Shown here piece after piece: positions 22,901 through 32,000 of a stretch of 64,000 bases of DNA. The notes beneath the pieces are model-generated. The model searched no databases and was not told the origin of the DNA. It was given only the letters and a program-made list of their open reading frames with translations. The DNA is taken from assembly GCA_030068145.1 (NCBI GenBank), contig JAPJBO010000894.1, forward strand, positions 1-64,000, in the 5' to 3' direction. Both the position numbers and the translations under genes were made by a program. This DNA comes from Diplonema papillatum (lineage: Eukaryota; Euglenozoa; Diplonemea; Diplonemida; Diplonemidae). Numbering within the stretch: the stretch's first letter is position 1; each line of letters opens with the position of its first letter.

Positions 22901-25900
22901 TTTCCGCAGTACTTGCACGTTGCGCTCGGTTGCATCTTCCGTTGGTGCAACCGCGTCTGCGGCAGCACTGCATCCGCCATGATGTGCCTGAGCACACCTC
23001 GTTCATACGCGCTAAGGTTGACGGCAGTCGCTCCGCGCTCTTCCCTAGCCTCCCCTTTCCCGCGCCCTACTTCCAGCAGTCGCAACGTTGCGTTGCGGTC
23101 CACGCCCTCACCAATCCCTTCCAGGTTCTTCCTGTCGATGTTCCGCCACCGCCAGAGCCTCAGGGCTTCGCGCGCCAGGTGCCCCAGCTCCTTGAGGTCG
23201 TCCAGTGTCCTCAGATCGACTTCCTTCCCTCGCCCGTCGCCCGTCTCCGTCTCGTCTGTATGGTCGTCGGGAATTCGGATCGACCACGGTCCCGTCCTTT
23301 GCCACTTCATGGCCTCTAACGTCCCGTCAAGCAAGTGTACCGGCCCCGAGGTGCTCGGGCAGGGAAAGACGCGGGCCGCCGCTTGCATGTGCGCCCTACA
23401 CCTCTCCGAGTCCTTCATCAGCGCCATCCACGTCATGACTCGTCGGTAGTGCACGGCCACCGGTGGATCCACCAAGTGACCCTTCCTCACGAGCGAGAGG
23501 CTAATCGCGGCGCAACGTCCCCGCCTATCCCTACCTGCAAGTCCCCTTTCAATTGCAGCTGTCAACTGTGCGAGCCACTTCTTCTCCGGCCCCTGTACCT
23601 CTACCCCGTAAATTGCCTTCGGGATCACGACCGAAGCGTAGATCCTCTCCTTCTTCTCCTGCGGCAGGGGCAACTTGCCCGCCCTCTTCGCGATTTTTGA
23701 CGCCTCGTCCAACCTGCTCGACAAGACCTTCTGGGCGCCTCCGTCGGTACCCAAACCTGCCCCCAAGTACTTCAACCACGCCACCTTCTCGACCTCCTGG
23801 CCGGCTATCCGAGGGTTGTCCTCGGCTTCGCTCTTGCAGTATCGGTGCGTGCGTGTCGACTGCCAGTGCAGGTTCCAACACTGAAACCGCAAAGGACCCT
23901 GCTACTAAGTACGATCTTACTCGCAATAGAGGTGGCGTACGCGCGTTTTATGTGTTTTTTAGCTTGCATTGCTGCCTCTGCCAGCAGCACCGCTCACGTT
24001 ATTACAAAACCCCCCCACAAAACCTGGGTGAGATTTTGGTCACAAATTGTCACGAACCCATTCGGCGAAGGTCACACCCGGAGACAACTAAAATCCCGGA
24101 TTCTCCAGCGAACTCTGACTCTAAAAACCCTGCCACAGTTTTTCTTCGTGAACCTGTTCATTGGCGTGCTCATTCGGTACTTCGCGATCACGAAGGAGGC
24201 GCGAGGGGGCCGGAGCCTGCTGCTGACCGACCCGCAGCGCCGGTGGATGCAGGCGCAGCGCTTCTTGCTTCACTCGAACATCCGCAGCGGGTTCCTCCCC
24301 CAGCCCGCCTACGCCCAGCGGTACTTCATCCCGGCGTGGGTGCACTACATCGTCTGCACGCGCGAGTTCGAAATCGTCACGACGGCGCTCATCGTCCTGA
24401 ACAGCCTGACCATGGCCGTGCAGCACCACGGCCAGCCCGAAGGGCTCCGCGTGTTCCTGGACCGCTCGAACTACACCTTCACCGTCCTCTTCGCCCTCGA
24501 GGCCCTCATGAAGATCGTCGCCTTCTCGTACCACTACTTCGCGGATTGGTGGAACCGCTTCGACTTTGCCATCGTGCTGACATCAGGTCCCGCCGCCTTT
24601 TTTGTTTTAAATCAAAATCAGCCGATTTTCAACCGTGTATCTTTGCCTATGCCGCCATGGGGCGGAATCAGCTAGCACAAACCGGGCAAGATGTGAATCA
24701 AGATGGTATCGTGAGAACCTTTTGATCGGCAGACCTTCCAAAAATCAGCCGGTCAGGTTCTCAGGATATTTTTTTTACGGCTGAAATACTGTATACGCAC
24801 CTTGGGGCTTGGCGCTTGCGCTGAACACAAGCTCGTCGAGACAGTCAGCAACAGGGCTTGTAGCACTGGGATGCAACCGACAGCAACAGGGCACAACGGA
24901 CGGGTGGGATGCCACCGACAGCAACAGGGCACAGCGGAGCGGGCGCGGGGTTGGAGCACTGGGATGCCACCCCCGGATCTCTAAGTGAACTTGCACTCTT
25001 CATCTTCGGCGTCTTCGGCGTCGACCTCTTCCGGATCCCGGCGAATCCGCAGTTCAACTGGTGGGAGGACTGCGACAGTTTGTACCGCGCGCTGGTGACC
25101 CTGTACCAGGTGTCCACCACGGAAGGCTGGAACGACGTGATGGCCGGAACTTTGCCGTCAACAAGCACAAGGCAGTCCCTCGAGTATTTCCAACTAAAAC
25201 GCACTGCCACTGCCGCAGATACGATACGCATACTAGACTTGAACCCCCCGGATCCCTAAGCGAACTTTTACTCTAAACCCCCCGGTTTGCAACGACTACA
25301 CAAACCTCGCCCGTCATCGCTGTCCTGTTCGACGTGCAGTCCACGAACGGGATCCGGGTGCTGGTGGGCCGCGTGCTGCACCTCCTGGGCCGGACGCGGG
25401 GGCTGAAGACGATCGTGTCGACCCTGGCCACGCTGGTCAACGTCGCGGTGCTGCTGGTGTTCTTCATCTTCGGCGTCTTCGGCGTCGACCTCTTCGGCCG
25501 GATCCTGGTGAACCCGCAGTTCAATCGGTGGGAGAACTGCGATAGTTTGTACCGCGCGCTGGTGACCCTGTACCACGGAACTTTGCCGTCAATAAGCACA
25601 GGGCAGTCCCTCGAGGATTTCCATCTAAACCGCACTGCCACTACCGCAGATACGATACGCATACTAGGATACGATACCTTAAAAGGAACCTTTGCGACAA
25701 TGGTCACCCGGAGACTTGAACCCCCCGGAATCCCTAAACGAACTTTTACTCTAAACCCCCCGGTTTGCAACGACTACACAAACCTCGCCAGTCATCGCTG
25801 TCCTGTTCGACGTGCAGTCCACGAACGGGATCCGGGTGCTGCTGGTGGGCCGCGTGCTGCGCCTCCTGGGCCGGGCGCGGGGGCTGAAGACGATCGTGTC

Positions 25901-26945
25901 GACCCTGGCCAGCGCGCTGCCGTCGCTGGTAAACGTCGCGGTGCTGCTTCTCGTGGTTTTCTTCATCTTCGGCGTCTTCGGCGTCGACCTCTTCGGCCGG
26001 ATCCCGGCTAATCCGCAATTCAACCGGTGGGAGAACTTCGACAATTTGTACCGCGCGCTGGTGACCCTGTACCAGGTGTCCACTACGGAAGGCTGGAACG
26101 ACGTGATGGCCGGCACTTTGCAAGGGTCTTACGTCTCCGAGGCGAGCACCCGGGCCTACTTTGTGCTGTTCTTGCTCCTCGGCACGTTCATCTTCTTGAA
26201 CCTGTTCGTCTACGTCCTCATCGACCACTTCGAGGACGAGAAGCGGAGCCGGCACCTGCGAGCCACGACTCGCGACTTCGACGTATTCGTCGCCGTCAAG
26301 CAGCAGTGGCTGAAGAAGGACCCGGGCTGCACCGGGTCGATGGGCGCGGCGGACTGCATCGAGGTGCTGCAGTGCCTGCCGGAGCCGCTGTGGCTGAGCT
26401 CGCCGTTCAGCATGGGCGCGCTGATGGGTTTCGGGAGGAATTCCGGGTTCCTTTGCACGCAGAAGCAGCTCCGCTCGATGCTGATCCCGATCAACGCGGA
26501 CCTCAGGGTCCAGTACAGCGACGTGGTGAAGACCCTGTCGCTCAAGATTTTTGGCGTCGACATCCGCAGCGCGATCGAGCAGTCGAAGCACCTGGCGAAG
26601 GCGTCGCAGTTCAACCCGTCGTACTGGAGCGTGCACCATTACCACGCCGTGCAGTACGTCATCTCGAAGTGGAACATCTTCCGGGCCGACGCGTGCTGCG
26701 CCCGGTACGAGAAGAGCACGTGCCGCATACGCGTCGCGGCGGACGCCGTCGCGCGCGCCGCCGAGGTGCGCGAGGAGCGCACGCGCGCCCGCGACAGCGG
26801 CGTCCCGGCGTGGGTCCTCGCGACCATGCAGCGGGCCATCGAGCTGCTCTGCCCGGACTCGGCGGTGCCGGCGGCGCTGCCGGCGGCGGCGAGCGGCGCG
26901 GCGGGCCCCGGCCCCCCGCGCTCCCCCGAGGGTCGGAAGTTTTAG
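10119..26945 (+). CDS. four-domain voltage-gated calcium channel alpha-1-like protein (4 exons)
   Basis: I join 10119-16909, 17535-20808, 24139-24586 and 25792-26945. The phases agree exactly and give 3,888 codons plus stop. The product is a plasma- or flagellar-membrane-type cation channel with four six-helix domains: I about 1770-2090, II 2340-2562, III 3099-3370 and IV 3423-3651. The residues at the selectivity-filter position are D2049 (SLDDW), E2517 (TGEGW), E3315 (VGEKW) and E3604 (TTEGW). This D/E/E/E ring suits Ca2+ rather than Na+. S4 segments are Arg-rich in I, II and IV; III has fewer charges. The C-tail (FDVFVAVKQQWLKKDP onward, LCTQKQLRSMLIPINAD) aligns by eye with the post-S6 EF-hand/pre-IQ region of animal CaV channels. 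The odd part is a ~1,760-residue N-terminus with Asn and Gln runs and two PAN/apple-like Cys motifs. An additional 5' exon is possible. Confidence 0.85.
16910..17534 (+). other. channel intron 1
   Basis: Begins GTACGT and ends AAAACAG. It contains at 17416-17452 the recurring cassette CCCCGGAATTTCCAGCGATC followed by an ACTCTAATAAC-like branch site. The phase-2 junction gives the codon AG|C (Ser). Confidence 0.7.
17535..20808 (+). CDS. calcium channel exon 2: domains II and III
   Basis: An in-frame stop lies at 17521-17523, and the acceptor at 17533-17534 restores phase. Domain II runs from about 17764 to 18430, with S4 RGFRLARVFRLARSW and filter TGEGW. The II-III linker (about 530 residues) has acidic Glu runs (18594-18640, 18780-18815, 19015-19090), Gln-rich stretches and Ser/Gly/Pro repeats. 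Domain III starts at about 20041; its S4 (RSFRILRLV) is weakly charged and the filter is VGEKW. The donor GCGCAG|GTGTGC at 20808/20809 lies within III S6, so this helix is split between exons 2 and 3. Confidence 0.8.
20938..21240. repeat. dispersed repeat family 1, copy 2 (with inverted head)
   Basis: 20938-20978 is the reverse complement of the family-1 head (CAATCTTGCGGGTTGCCC). 21130-21240 carries the family-1 body in plus orientation. The inverted halves suggest a foldback or MITE origin. Confidence 0.6.
21351..23832 (-). mobile_element. 5'-truncated LINE in antisense to the channel gene
   Basis: An 18-bp direct repeat (CTTGCAGTATCGGTGCGT at 21333-21350 and 23833-23850, identical) brackets the insert exactly. 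The copy is truncated at its 5' end (high coordinate) and has no long poly(A) at its 3' end. The perfect target duplication and open frame make it a recent insertion. Confidence 0.85.
21412..23832 (-). CDS. LINE ORF, C-terminal part (RT thumb to zinc finger and tail)
   Basis: About 806 residues of the insert, open to a stop at 21412; the open frame extends some 20 codons upstream into target DNA. It starts after the RT catalytic block (KVAWLKYLGAGLGTDGGAQ is a typical post-palm motif). RIYASVVIPKAIYGVEV follows, then a Cys-Cys-His-His/Cys finger (CKYCGKEDEDHLHMWWRC). The tail is ~350 residues, rich in Lys/Arg/Glu, with no domain I can name. The RT core and any endonuclease are absent by 5' truncation. 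Confidence 0.75.
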   Translation of the reverse strand, partial: SEAEDNPRIAGQEVEKVAWLKYLGAGLGTDGGAQKVLSSRLDEASKIAKRAGKLPLPQEKKERIYASVVIPKAIYGVEVQGPEKKWLAQLTAAIERGLAGRDRRGRCAAISLSLVRKGHLVDPPVAVHYRRVMTWMALMKDSERCRAHMQAAARVFPCPSTSGPVHLLDGTLEAMKWQRTGPWSIRIPDDHTDETETGDGRGKEVDLRTLDDLKELGHLAREALRLWRWRNIDRKNLEGIGEGVDRNATLRLLEVGRGKGEAREERGATAVNLSAYERGVLRHIMADAVLPQTRLHQRKMQPSATCKYCGKEDEDHLHMWWRCGEWDAIRTTYAVTALEWQKWPKCMSVCGIKPKRERGGEGAGAWVCRGLTRQLVNSVQGMMVQITLERQRRDKKPVQRENDGRGLAYPWEWAPQETEVIQNSLADYMPRNWKHGRALYLALAHWLASLRWAKSEEEMAVTFIELAVDFEVESGMDLPRRGQKAVGPEDAEDGEEDAGQKGEAHGGAALAGKMRTLLGMLKTLQGTHDGELLPARKKSIGWLRRLGASGRWTEGLERRCILGRDTLQALRGLEVSAGEYTKAEHGKVQAERREDGERLGKFDFKKWYPSDEERGRRAQKWFTLAEQENQAGRGGRSSKRNTAQGKEVSRGAPEAEGANQDTKAEQRARGRPALKRPAPQATRAARSAKQRKKEDEEIQTAQQDARAEAADGPQRRKAEQERQARSVREAAIADKATSTEQPSRRKAVKRPASQVAQNVGARAAGSGDEVMQDEGEARSPQPGRINKTQDQATKRRRGTRPRDPAK
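24139..24586 (+). CDS. calcium channel exon 3: III S6 to IV S3
   Basis: Starts FFFVNLFIGVLIRYF, completing III S6. The III-IV linker is short, then IV S1 (EFEIVTTALIVLNSLTMAV), S2 (YTFTVLFALEALMKIVAF) and the start of S3 (RFDFAIVLTS). The donor TCAG|GTCCCG leaves phase 1, which matches exon 4 only if its acceptor is at 25791. Confidence 0.8.
24861..24965. repeat. ~37-bp tandem repeat
   Basis: Three imperfect units built on GGGATGCCACCGACAGCAAC followed by AGGGCACA. Confidence 0.6.
24995..25155 (+). pseudogene. decayed partial copy A of channel exon 4 (S5 to pore)
   Basis: Translates to FIFGVFGVDLFRIPANPQFN and continues through the pore with the STTEGW filter. The S4 region is missing, one residue is lost in the DLFGR segment, and homology stops at GGAACTTTGC. 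Frame is kept, but no splice acceptor precedes it, so I read it as a dead tandem copy. Confidence 0.75.
25300..25590 (+). pseudogene. decayed partial copy B of channel exon 4 (S4 to pore)
   Basis: Translates from STNGIRVLVGRVLHLLGRTR through S5 to LYRALVTLY and then jumps to GTLPS. It differs from the working exon by several whole-codon deletions: one Leu in S4, four residues in the S4-S5 linker and two in S5. The segment with the selectivity filter is missing. At the position of the working acceptor (GCCAG|TC) it reads CCCGTC, so the AG is gone. Homology ends at the same ACTTTGC point as copy A. Confidence 0.8.
25792..26945 (+). CDS. calcium channel exon 4: IV S3-S6 and C-terminus
   Basis: Starting after CTCGCCAG (25791) gives VIAVLFDVQSTNGIRVLLVG, completing S3 and entering S4 (R every third residue: GIRVLLVGRVLRLLGRARGLK). 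S5, the pore with TTEGW and S6 (YFVLFLLLGTFIFLNLFVYV) follow. The tail of about 235 residues matches the EF-hand/pre-IQ segment of CaV channels, then turns Ala-rich to TAG at 26945. Confidence 0.85.
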
Positions 26946-26962
26946 TATGTGCCGCTTTTTTA

Positions 26963-27125
26963 GTACTAGCAATCTTGCGGGTTGGCCCGTCAATGTATTG
27001 TGTATTGTGCAGGCTGAAAAGACGTAGGCAGCGTGTTTTGGTGGTTGATCAGAGTTCCTTACCTGAATATACACAGGGTAAATACAAGTGGGAAAACGAT
27101 CACCCGACACGCACTAACAAAATGA
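26963..27125 (+). repeat. dispersed repeat family 1, copy 3
   Basis: CAATCTTGCGGGTTGGCCCG head and GTTTTGGTGGTTGATCAG body, about 20 bp after the channel stop codon, so it may lie in the 3' UTR. Confidence 0.7.
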
Positions 27126-27344
27126 ATGGGGCAGCGTACATGAAACTTACCAAAGCAGGTGAGTTCCGCTAGTGCGCACAAACAAAAGAAAGCGCCAATG
27201 GAGCCCATACTAATTTTTTTGCGACAACCAATTTCTGCTTCCCTGGAGACAGTATTTGTTACAGCTAAAAAGAACGTTGGCAGCGGTTTAACCAGAACAC
27301 ATGTAGGTTAAATCGCACAAACAAAAATCTCTTCCCCCGCTCCA

Positions 27345-27600
27345 GCTTGGAAGGAAATGCTCGACGATGCTGCCAGAAAAAGAACCGAAGGGATCCCAAG
27401 TGCTGTAACTACCGAATCACGTGTTGAACGGACGCGAGGTCTACCCCTACACGACAAATCACGCAAACACAACACAGGTCAAAGTCCTGAGTGAGAAACC
27501 AACACACGGTGGTGTAATCTCAGATTGTGTTTGTATTGTATTTGCCCCTCCCTTCCATTCGGAGTCAAAGCAGCCAGTCGAGTATTTCACTGGAGTGCCC
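27345..27600 (-). repeat. dispersed repeat family 2, copy 1
   Basis: Reverse complement of 38690-38965 with moderate divergence (for example GGGATCCCAAGTGCTGTAAC). No ORF spans both copies. Confidence 0.7.
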
Positions 27601-27657
27601 GTTCCCGGCGAATTACGAGGGAACGAACCAGAAAGAGTGCCAACGCTACTCTTTCTA

Positions 27658-27722
27658 CAATGTAGTCTATTCGTATAAAAGGTGTCACGTATAATGTAGT
27701 CTATTCGTATAAAAGGTGTCAC
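27658..27722. repeat. 32-bp direct tandem duplication
   Basis: AATGTAGTCTATTCGTATAA followed by AAGGTGTCACG, present twice in a row. Confidence 0.85.
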
Positions 27723-27849
27723 GGGATGAAGCCTGCAGCCTGCGTGCTGATCCGTGTGGTTCACGCACTTGAAAGTTCCGAGTGTTTAAGGGCTATGTCA
27801 CGTGGGCGGACCTGAGATTACCCCCCTCAGGCGACACCACTGTATTGTC

Positions 27850-28080
27850 TTCAAGTTGAGTTGCGGAGAAAGCGGCTTGGCTTCGTTGGGCACTGCCTGA
27901 AGGCGGACCAGCCCGCGTCGAGCGTGCTTCTTGCAACGACGCGTCGAAAGAAGAAACGCGGTCGACCTCTGCTTTCTTATCTCGACTTGCTCCAGCATGT
28001 CGAACACGGAGGAGATCCGGGAGCTGATGGCAGACATGGCAGAGTCTGGGTTTCGGTGGTGGGGAGATTTCTGGTCCTGT
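27850..28080 (+). pseudogene. LINE C-terminal relic
   Basis: LRRKRLGFVGHCLKADQPAS, then RRKKKRGRPLLSYLDLLQ, matches the C-terminal tail common to RTE/CR1/Jockey-type LINE ORFs (R-x-x-x-x-FGH-x-x-R ... RGRP). The continuation NTEEIRELMADMAESGFRWW is in another frame, so at least one frameshift is present. No RT core is nearby. Confidence 0.6.
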
Positions 28081-28208
28081 CGAGTGCCGAAAGGGTGCCG
28101 ATACATGTCAGGGATAGCTCTCTTCATCCCAGCTTTCCTTTGGCCTCCAGATGCAGTTTCGCGGCGGTAAGCGTTCAACGAAAAAGACCCGCTTTGTAGT
28201 TGGGTTAT

Positions 28209-28274
28209 TCCCCCCCCCCCCATGCATGAGAGGCAGTGCTCTGCCTAAACATTAAACTAAGATTTTCCCCCCTC
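28209..28274. repeat. ~52-bp hairpin mini-insert between C runs, copy 1
   Basis: CATGCATGAGAGGCAGTGCT, then CTGCCTAAACATTAAACTAA, flanked by C-rich tracts. The same segment is at 35565-35617. AGGCAG/CTGCCT forms a small stem. Confidence 0.7.
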
Positions 28275-28384
28275 TAGCCTCCGTCGAGATACGCACAAGG
28301 CAGTCTTCCAAGCCAGTCACAGTATTTTCAGCCTAGAAAGCTAACCCACCACGCAGCCCGGAGCCGTCGAGCAACCAGGACCCG

Positions 28385-28858
28385 ATGGAAGACAGCTACC
28401 TGCGCGCCATCCACGCCGCAGACTTCGCGTCGACCAACTCTGCGAGCGACCTGAACGACACGTCCTTCCGGTCCCTGACGGTTGGTGCCATGGCCGAAGC
28501 CACCGCGGTCACGGGCTCGTCGTTCCCTTCGCCCGTCGAGCCCGGCCATGCCGCGTCCCTCAACGCGTCTGCCACGAGCCTGTTCGCTTACACGCGGACG
28601 TCCGCGCCCGGCACCGTGAAGACGCCGTTTTTCTTCAGCCACACCCTCCCGAACATCTCGCGCACGGTCTCCGCGCGGGGCACGCGCAGCGGCGGCGGAG
28701 GAAACGGAGGAACCCAGCAGCAGCAGCAGCAACAACAACAACAGCAGCAGCTACAGCAGCCGCAGCAGCAGCAACAACAACCGCAGCAGCAACAAGAACA
28801 GCAGCTGCAACAACAACAACCGCAGCAACAACAGCAGCAGCCGCAACAACAACAACAA

Positions 28859-28901
<43 letters not shown>

Positions 28902-28999
28902 AACAACAACAACAGCAGCAACAACAACCGCAGCAACAACAACCGCAGCAACAACTACAGCAACAACAGCCGCAGCAACAACAACAACAGCAACAACAA

Positions 29000-29042
<43 letters not shown>

Positions 29043-32000
29043 AACAACAACAAAAGCAGCAACAACAGCAGCAACAACAACGGCAGCAGCAACAACAGCA
29101 GCAACCACGGAAACCGGAGGCCGAAAGCGGACCCGAAAGCGGGGCGCCGGCGCGACCGGACCACCACCAGCAGCTGCTCCGGCTGAGCCTGAGCCTCGGG
29201 GCGGGCGGGAGAGCCGGCGGGGTGCTGCGGAGCTCGCTGCGCCAGCGCACCCGCGCAGCTGCGCCGGACGCCGCCCCCGCCTGCCCCGAGGACGGCCCCG
29301 ACGCCACGGAGCCCGGGTCGCCCGCATCCCCGCGGAAGCGGAAGAGCGTCGTCGCCGTCGTCGTCGACCCGCCGCCCGGCGCCGGCGGCGAACGCACCGC
29401 TTTTTCGGCGGTCGCGCCCGCCGCCGCCGGCGGCCCGCCGGCGGCCGACGGCTGGGGGCTCGCCAGCGTCGACGAGACGGCCCGCTTCGGGTTCTGGGTC
29501 GACGGAGCGCTCGAAGGGTCCGCCGTCGTCGGCTCGGCGCTTGACGGTTGGGTGCTCACGGGGTGGTTCGAGGGCGGGTTGCCACGCGGACCTGGCGTGC
29601 TGCGGATGCGCGGGGGCGTGAGGATCGTCGGGATGTTCAACGGCAGCTTCGCCGCGCCGGAGGAAGGCGTCGTGCTCCGCAGCAGCGGCGGCGGCGGCGG
29701 GGAAAGCCCGGCCCAGCAAGGGTTCCACGACGCGTTTCCGACCGCGTGCATGGTCGAAGAGTGCCTGGGGCGGGCGGCGGCGCTGCGGGCCCCCGGGTCT
29801 TGGCTCGCCGGGGGGGCGGAGCCGGCGCCGCTGTGCGCGGGCTCCGGCCCCGGGCCCCCGCCGCCGCCGGCGGGCGGCGGAAGGCCGCACCGGTCGCGGT
29901 CGGCGCTTGCCCGGCTGGTGTCGTGCTCGTCGTCGCCGCTGCTGCCGGCGCCGCCGCTCCGCCGGCACGAGAGCTCGGACGCGAGCTCGCGCGGGTCGAC
30001 CCCGAACGTCTCGTCGGGGCACCTCACGCCCACAGCGGCTACCCTCCGGCAGCTCACCACGCACCACCACCACCACCAGCAGCAGCAGCCCCGCCACCCG
30101 CTGATCCGGCGGGACGGCTCCGACGTCAGCTCCCGCGTCTCCGTCCCGAACGCCTTCGCGGAGCAGCAGTCGTTGCTGCAGACGCCGCAGCTGCCGGCGC
30201 GCCGGGCGGCGCGCGAGGGGTCGGACCTGAGCTCCCGGGTTTCGGTTTCGAACGCGTTTGCGGAGCAGCAGTCGTCGCTGCAGACGCCGCAGCTGCCCTC
30301 GCGCAGAGTGGCGCGCGAGGGTTCGGACCTGAGCTCCCGGGTTTCGGTTTCGAACGCTTTCGCGGAGCAGCAGTCGTCGCTGCAGACGCCGCAACTGCCC
30401 GCGCGCAGAGTGGCGCGCGAGGGGTCGGACTTGAGCTCCCGGGTTTCGGTTTCGAACGCATTTGCGGAGCAGCAGTCGTCGCTGCAGACGCCCCAGCCCG
30501 CGCGCAGAGCGCAAGAGGGGTCGGACCTGAGCTCCCGGGTTTCGGTTTCGAACGCATTTGCGGAGCAGCAGTCGTCGCTGCAGACGCCCCAGCCCGCGCG
30601 CAGAGTGGCGCAAGAGGGGTCGGACCTGAGCTCCCGGGTTTCGGTTTCGAACGTGTCGCCCCAGCTGCCCGTCCGGAGAGTGACGCGCGAGGGTTCAGAC
30701 CTGAGCTCCCGGGTTTCGGTTTCGAACGCTTTCGCGGAGCAGCAGTCGTCGCTGCAGACGCCGCAACTGCCCGCGCGCAGAGTGGCGCGCGAGGGTTCGG
30801 ACCTGAGCTCCCGAGTTTCGGTTTCGGTTTCGAATGTGTCCGAGCACCTGCCCCCCAGCCTGCCGCCGCAGCCGGCGGCGCGCGGCTCGGACGCCGGCTC
30901 CCGCGCCGGGTCGTCGGCCGCGACGACGCCGGGCGGGCGCCGCGCCGCGAAGCGGGGCGCCGGTGCTGCGGGGAAAGGAGGGGGCAGGGAGAGGGCCAAA
31001 AGCGGCGGCGGCGGGGCCTCGTCGTCGTTCGCGTCGAAAATGCGGCGCGTGCCGGCGGCGGCGGAGGCGCAGCAGCAGCAGCAGCAGCAGCCGTCCGTCC
31101 GGCGGCCGATTTTCGCCGCGAGCGGCGTGCTTGCGAGGCTGCACATCGTCGTCGGGGACGACGACGACGACGGGGTCCAGGTTGCCGGGGGCTGCTGCAT
31201 TGCCGGCCCGCCCCGGGGAGGCGGCAAGGAAAGCGAAGCGCAGCAACAACAACAACAACAGCAGCAGCCGCAACAACAGCAGCAGCCGCAACAACAGCAG
31301 CAACCACAGCAACAACAACAGCAGCAGCAGCAACAACAGCAGCAACCACAGCAACAACAACAGCAGCAGCAGCAACAACAGCAGCAACCACAGCAACAAC
31401 AACAGCAGCAGCAGCAACAACAGCAGCCGCAACAACAGCAGCAGCCGCAACAACAGCAGCAACCACAGCAACAACAACAACAGCAGCAGCAGCAACAACA
31501 GCAGCCGCAACAACAGCAGCAACCACAGCAACAACAACAGCAGCAGCAGCAACAACAGCAGCCGCAACAACAGCAGCAGCCGCAACAACAGCAGCAACCA
31601 CAGCAACAACAACAACAGCAGCAGCAGCAACAACAGCAGCCGCAACAACAGCAGCCACACCTGCAACCGCAACACCAGCAGCAGCCGCAACAACAACGAC
31701 AACAACAGCAGCAGCAACAACAGCAGCCACACCTGCAACCGCAACACCAGCAGCAGCCGCAACAACAACGACAACAACAACAGCAGCAGCAGCAGCAACC
31801 GCGGCACCCCGAAGGCGAGGCGGCCCGGGGCCGGGAGCCCGCCGCCGCCGCCGTCGTTGCGGGCGGCCGGTTCCACTCGTTCGGCGGCTGCCGCTACGTG
31901 CTGGCGCACGGCGCGGTCGACCCGCTCGCCGGTGCGCCGGTCGGCGTCGTCGAGGCGGTCACCGCGCGCGGCGACTGGTACCGGCTGCGGACCGCCGACG

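Larger units (their letters stand above)
20809..24138 (+). other. channel intron 2 with LINE insertion
   Basis: A 3.3-kb GT-AG intron (GTGTGC ... CCACAG), phase 0. Inside are a family-1 repeat (20938-21240) and an antisense 5'-truncated LINE (21351-23832). The recurring cassette lies just before the acceptor (24093-24125). Confidence 0.7.
24587..25791 (+). other. channel intron 3 with decayed exon copies
   Basis: GT-AG intron, phase 1. It holds a ~37-bp tandem repeat (24861-24965) and two partial copies of exon 4 with the cassette in front of each. Confidence 0.7.

Noticed and set aside
25300-25590. Copy B as a working alternative exon of the channel.
   Set aside because: The acceptor AG is lost and the selectivity filter is missing, so it could not yield a working pore.
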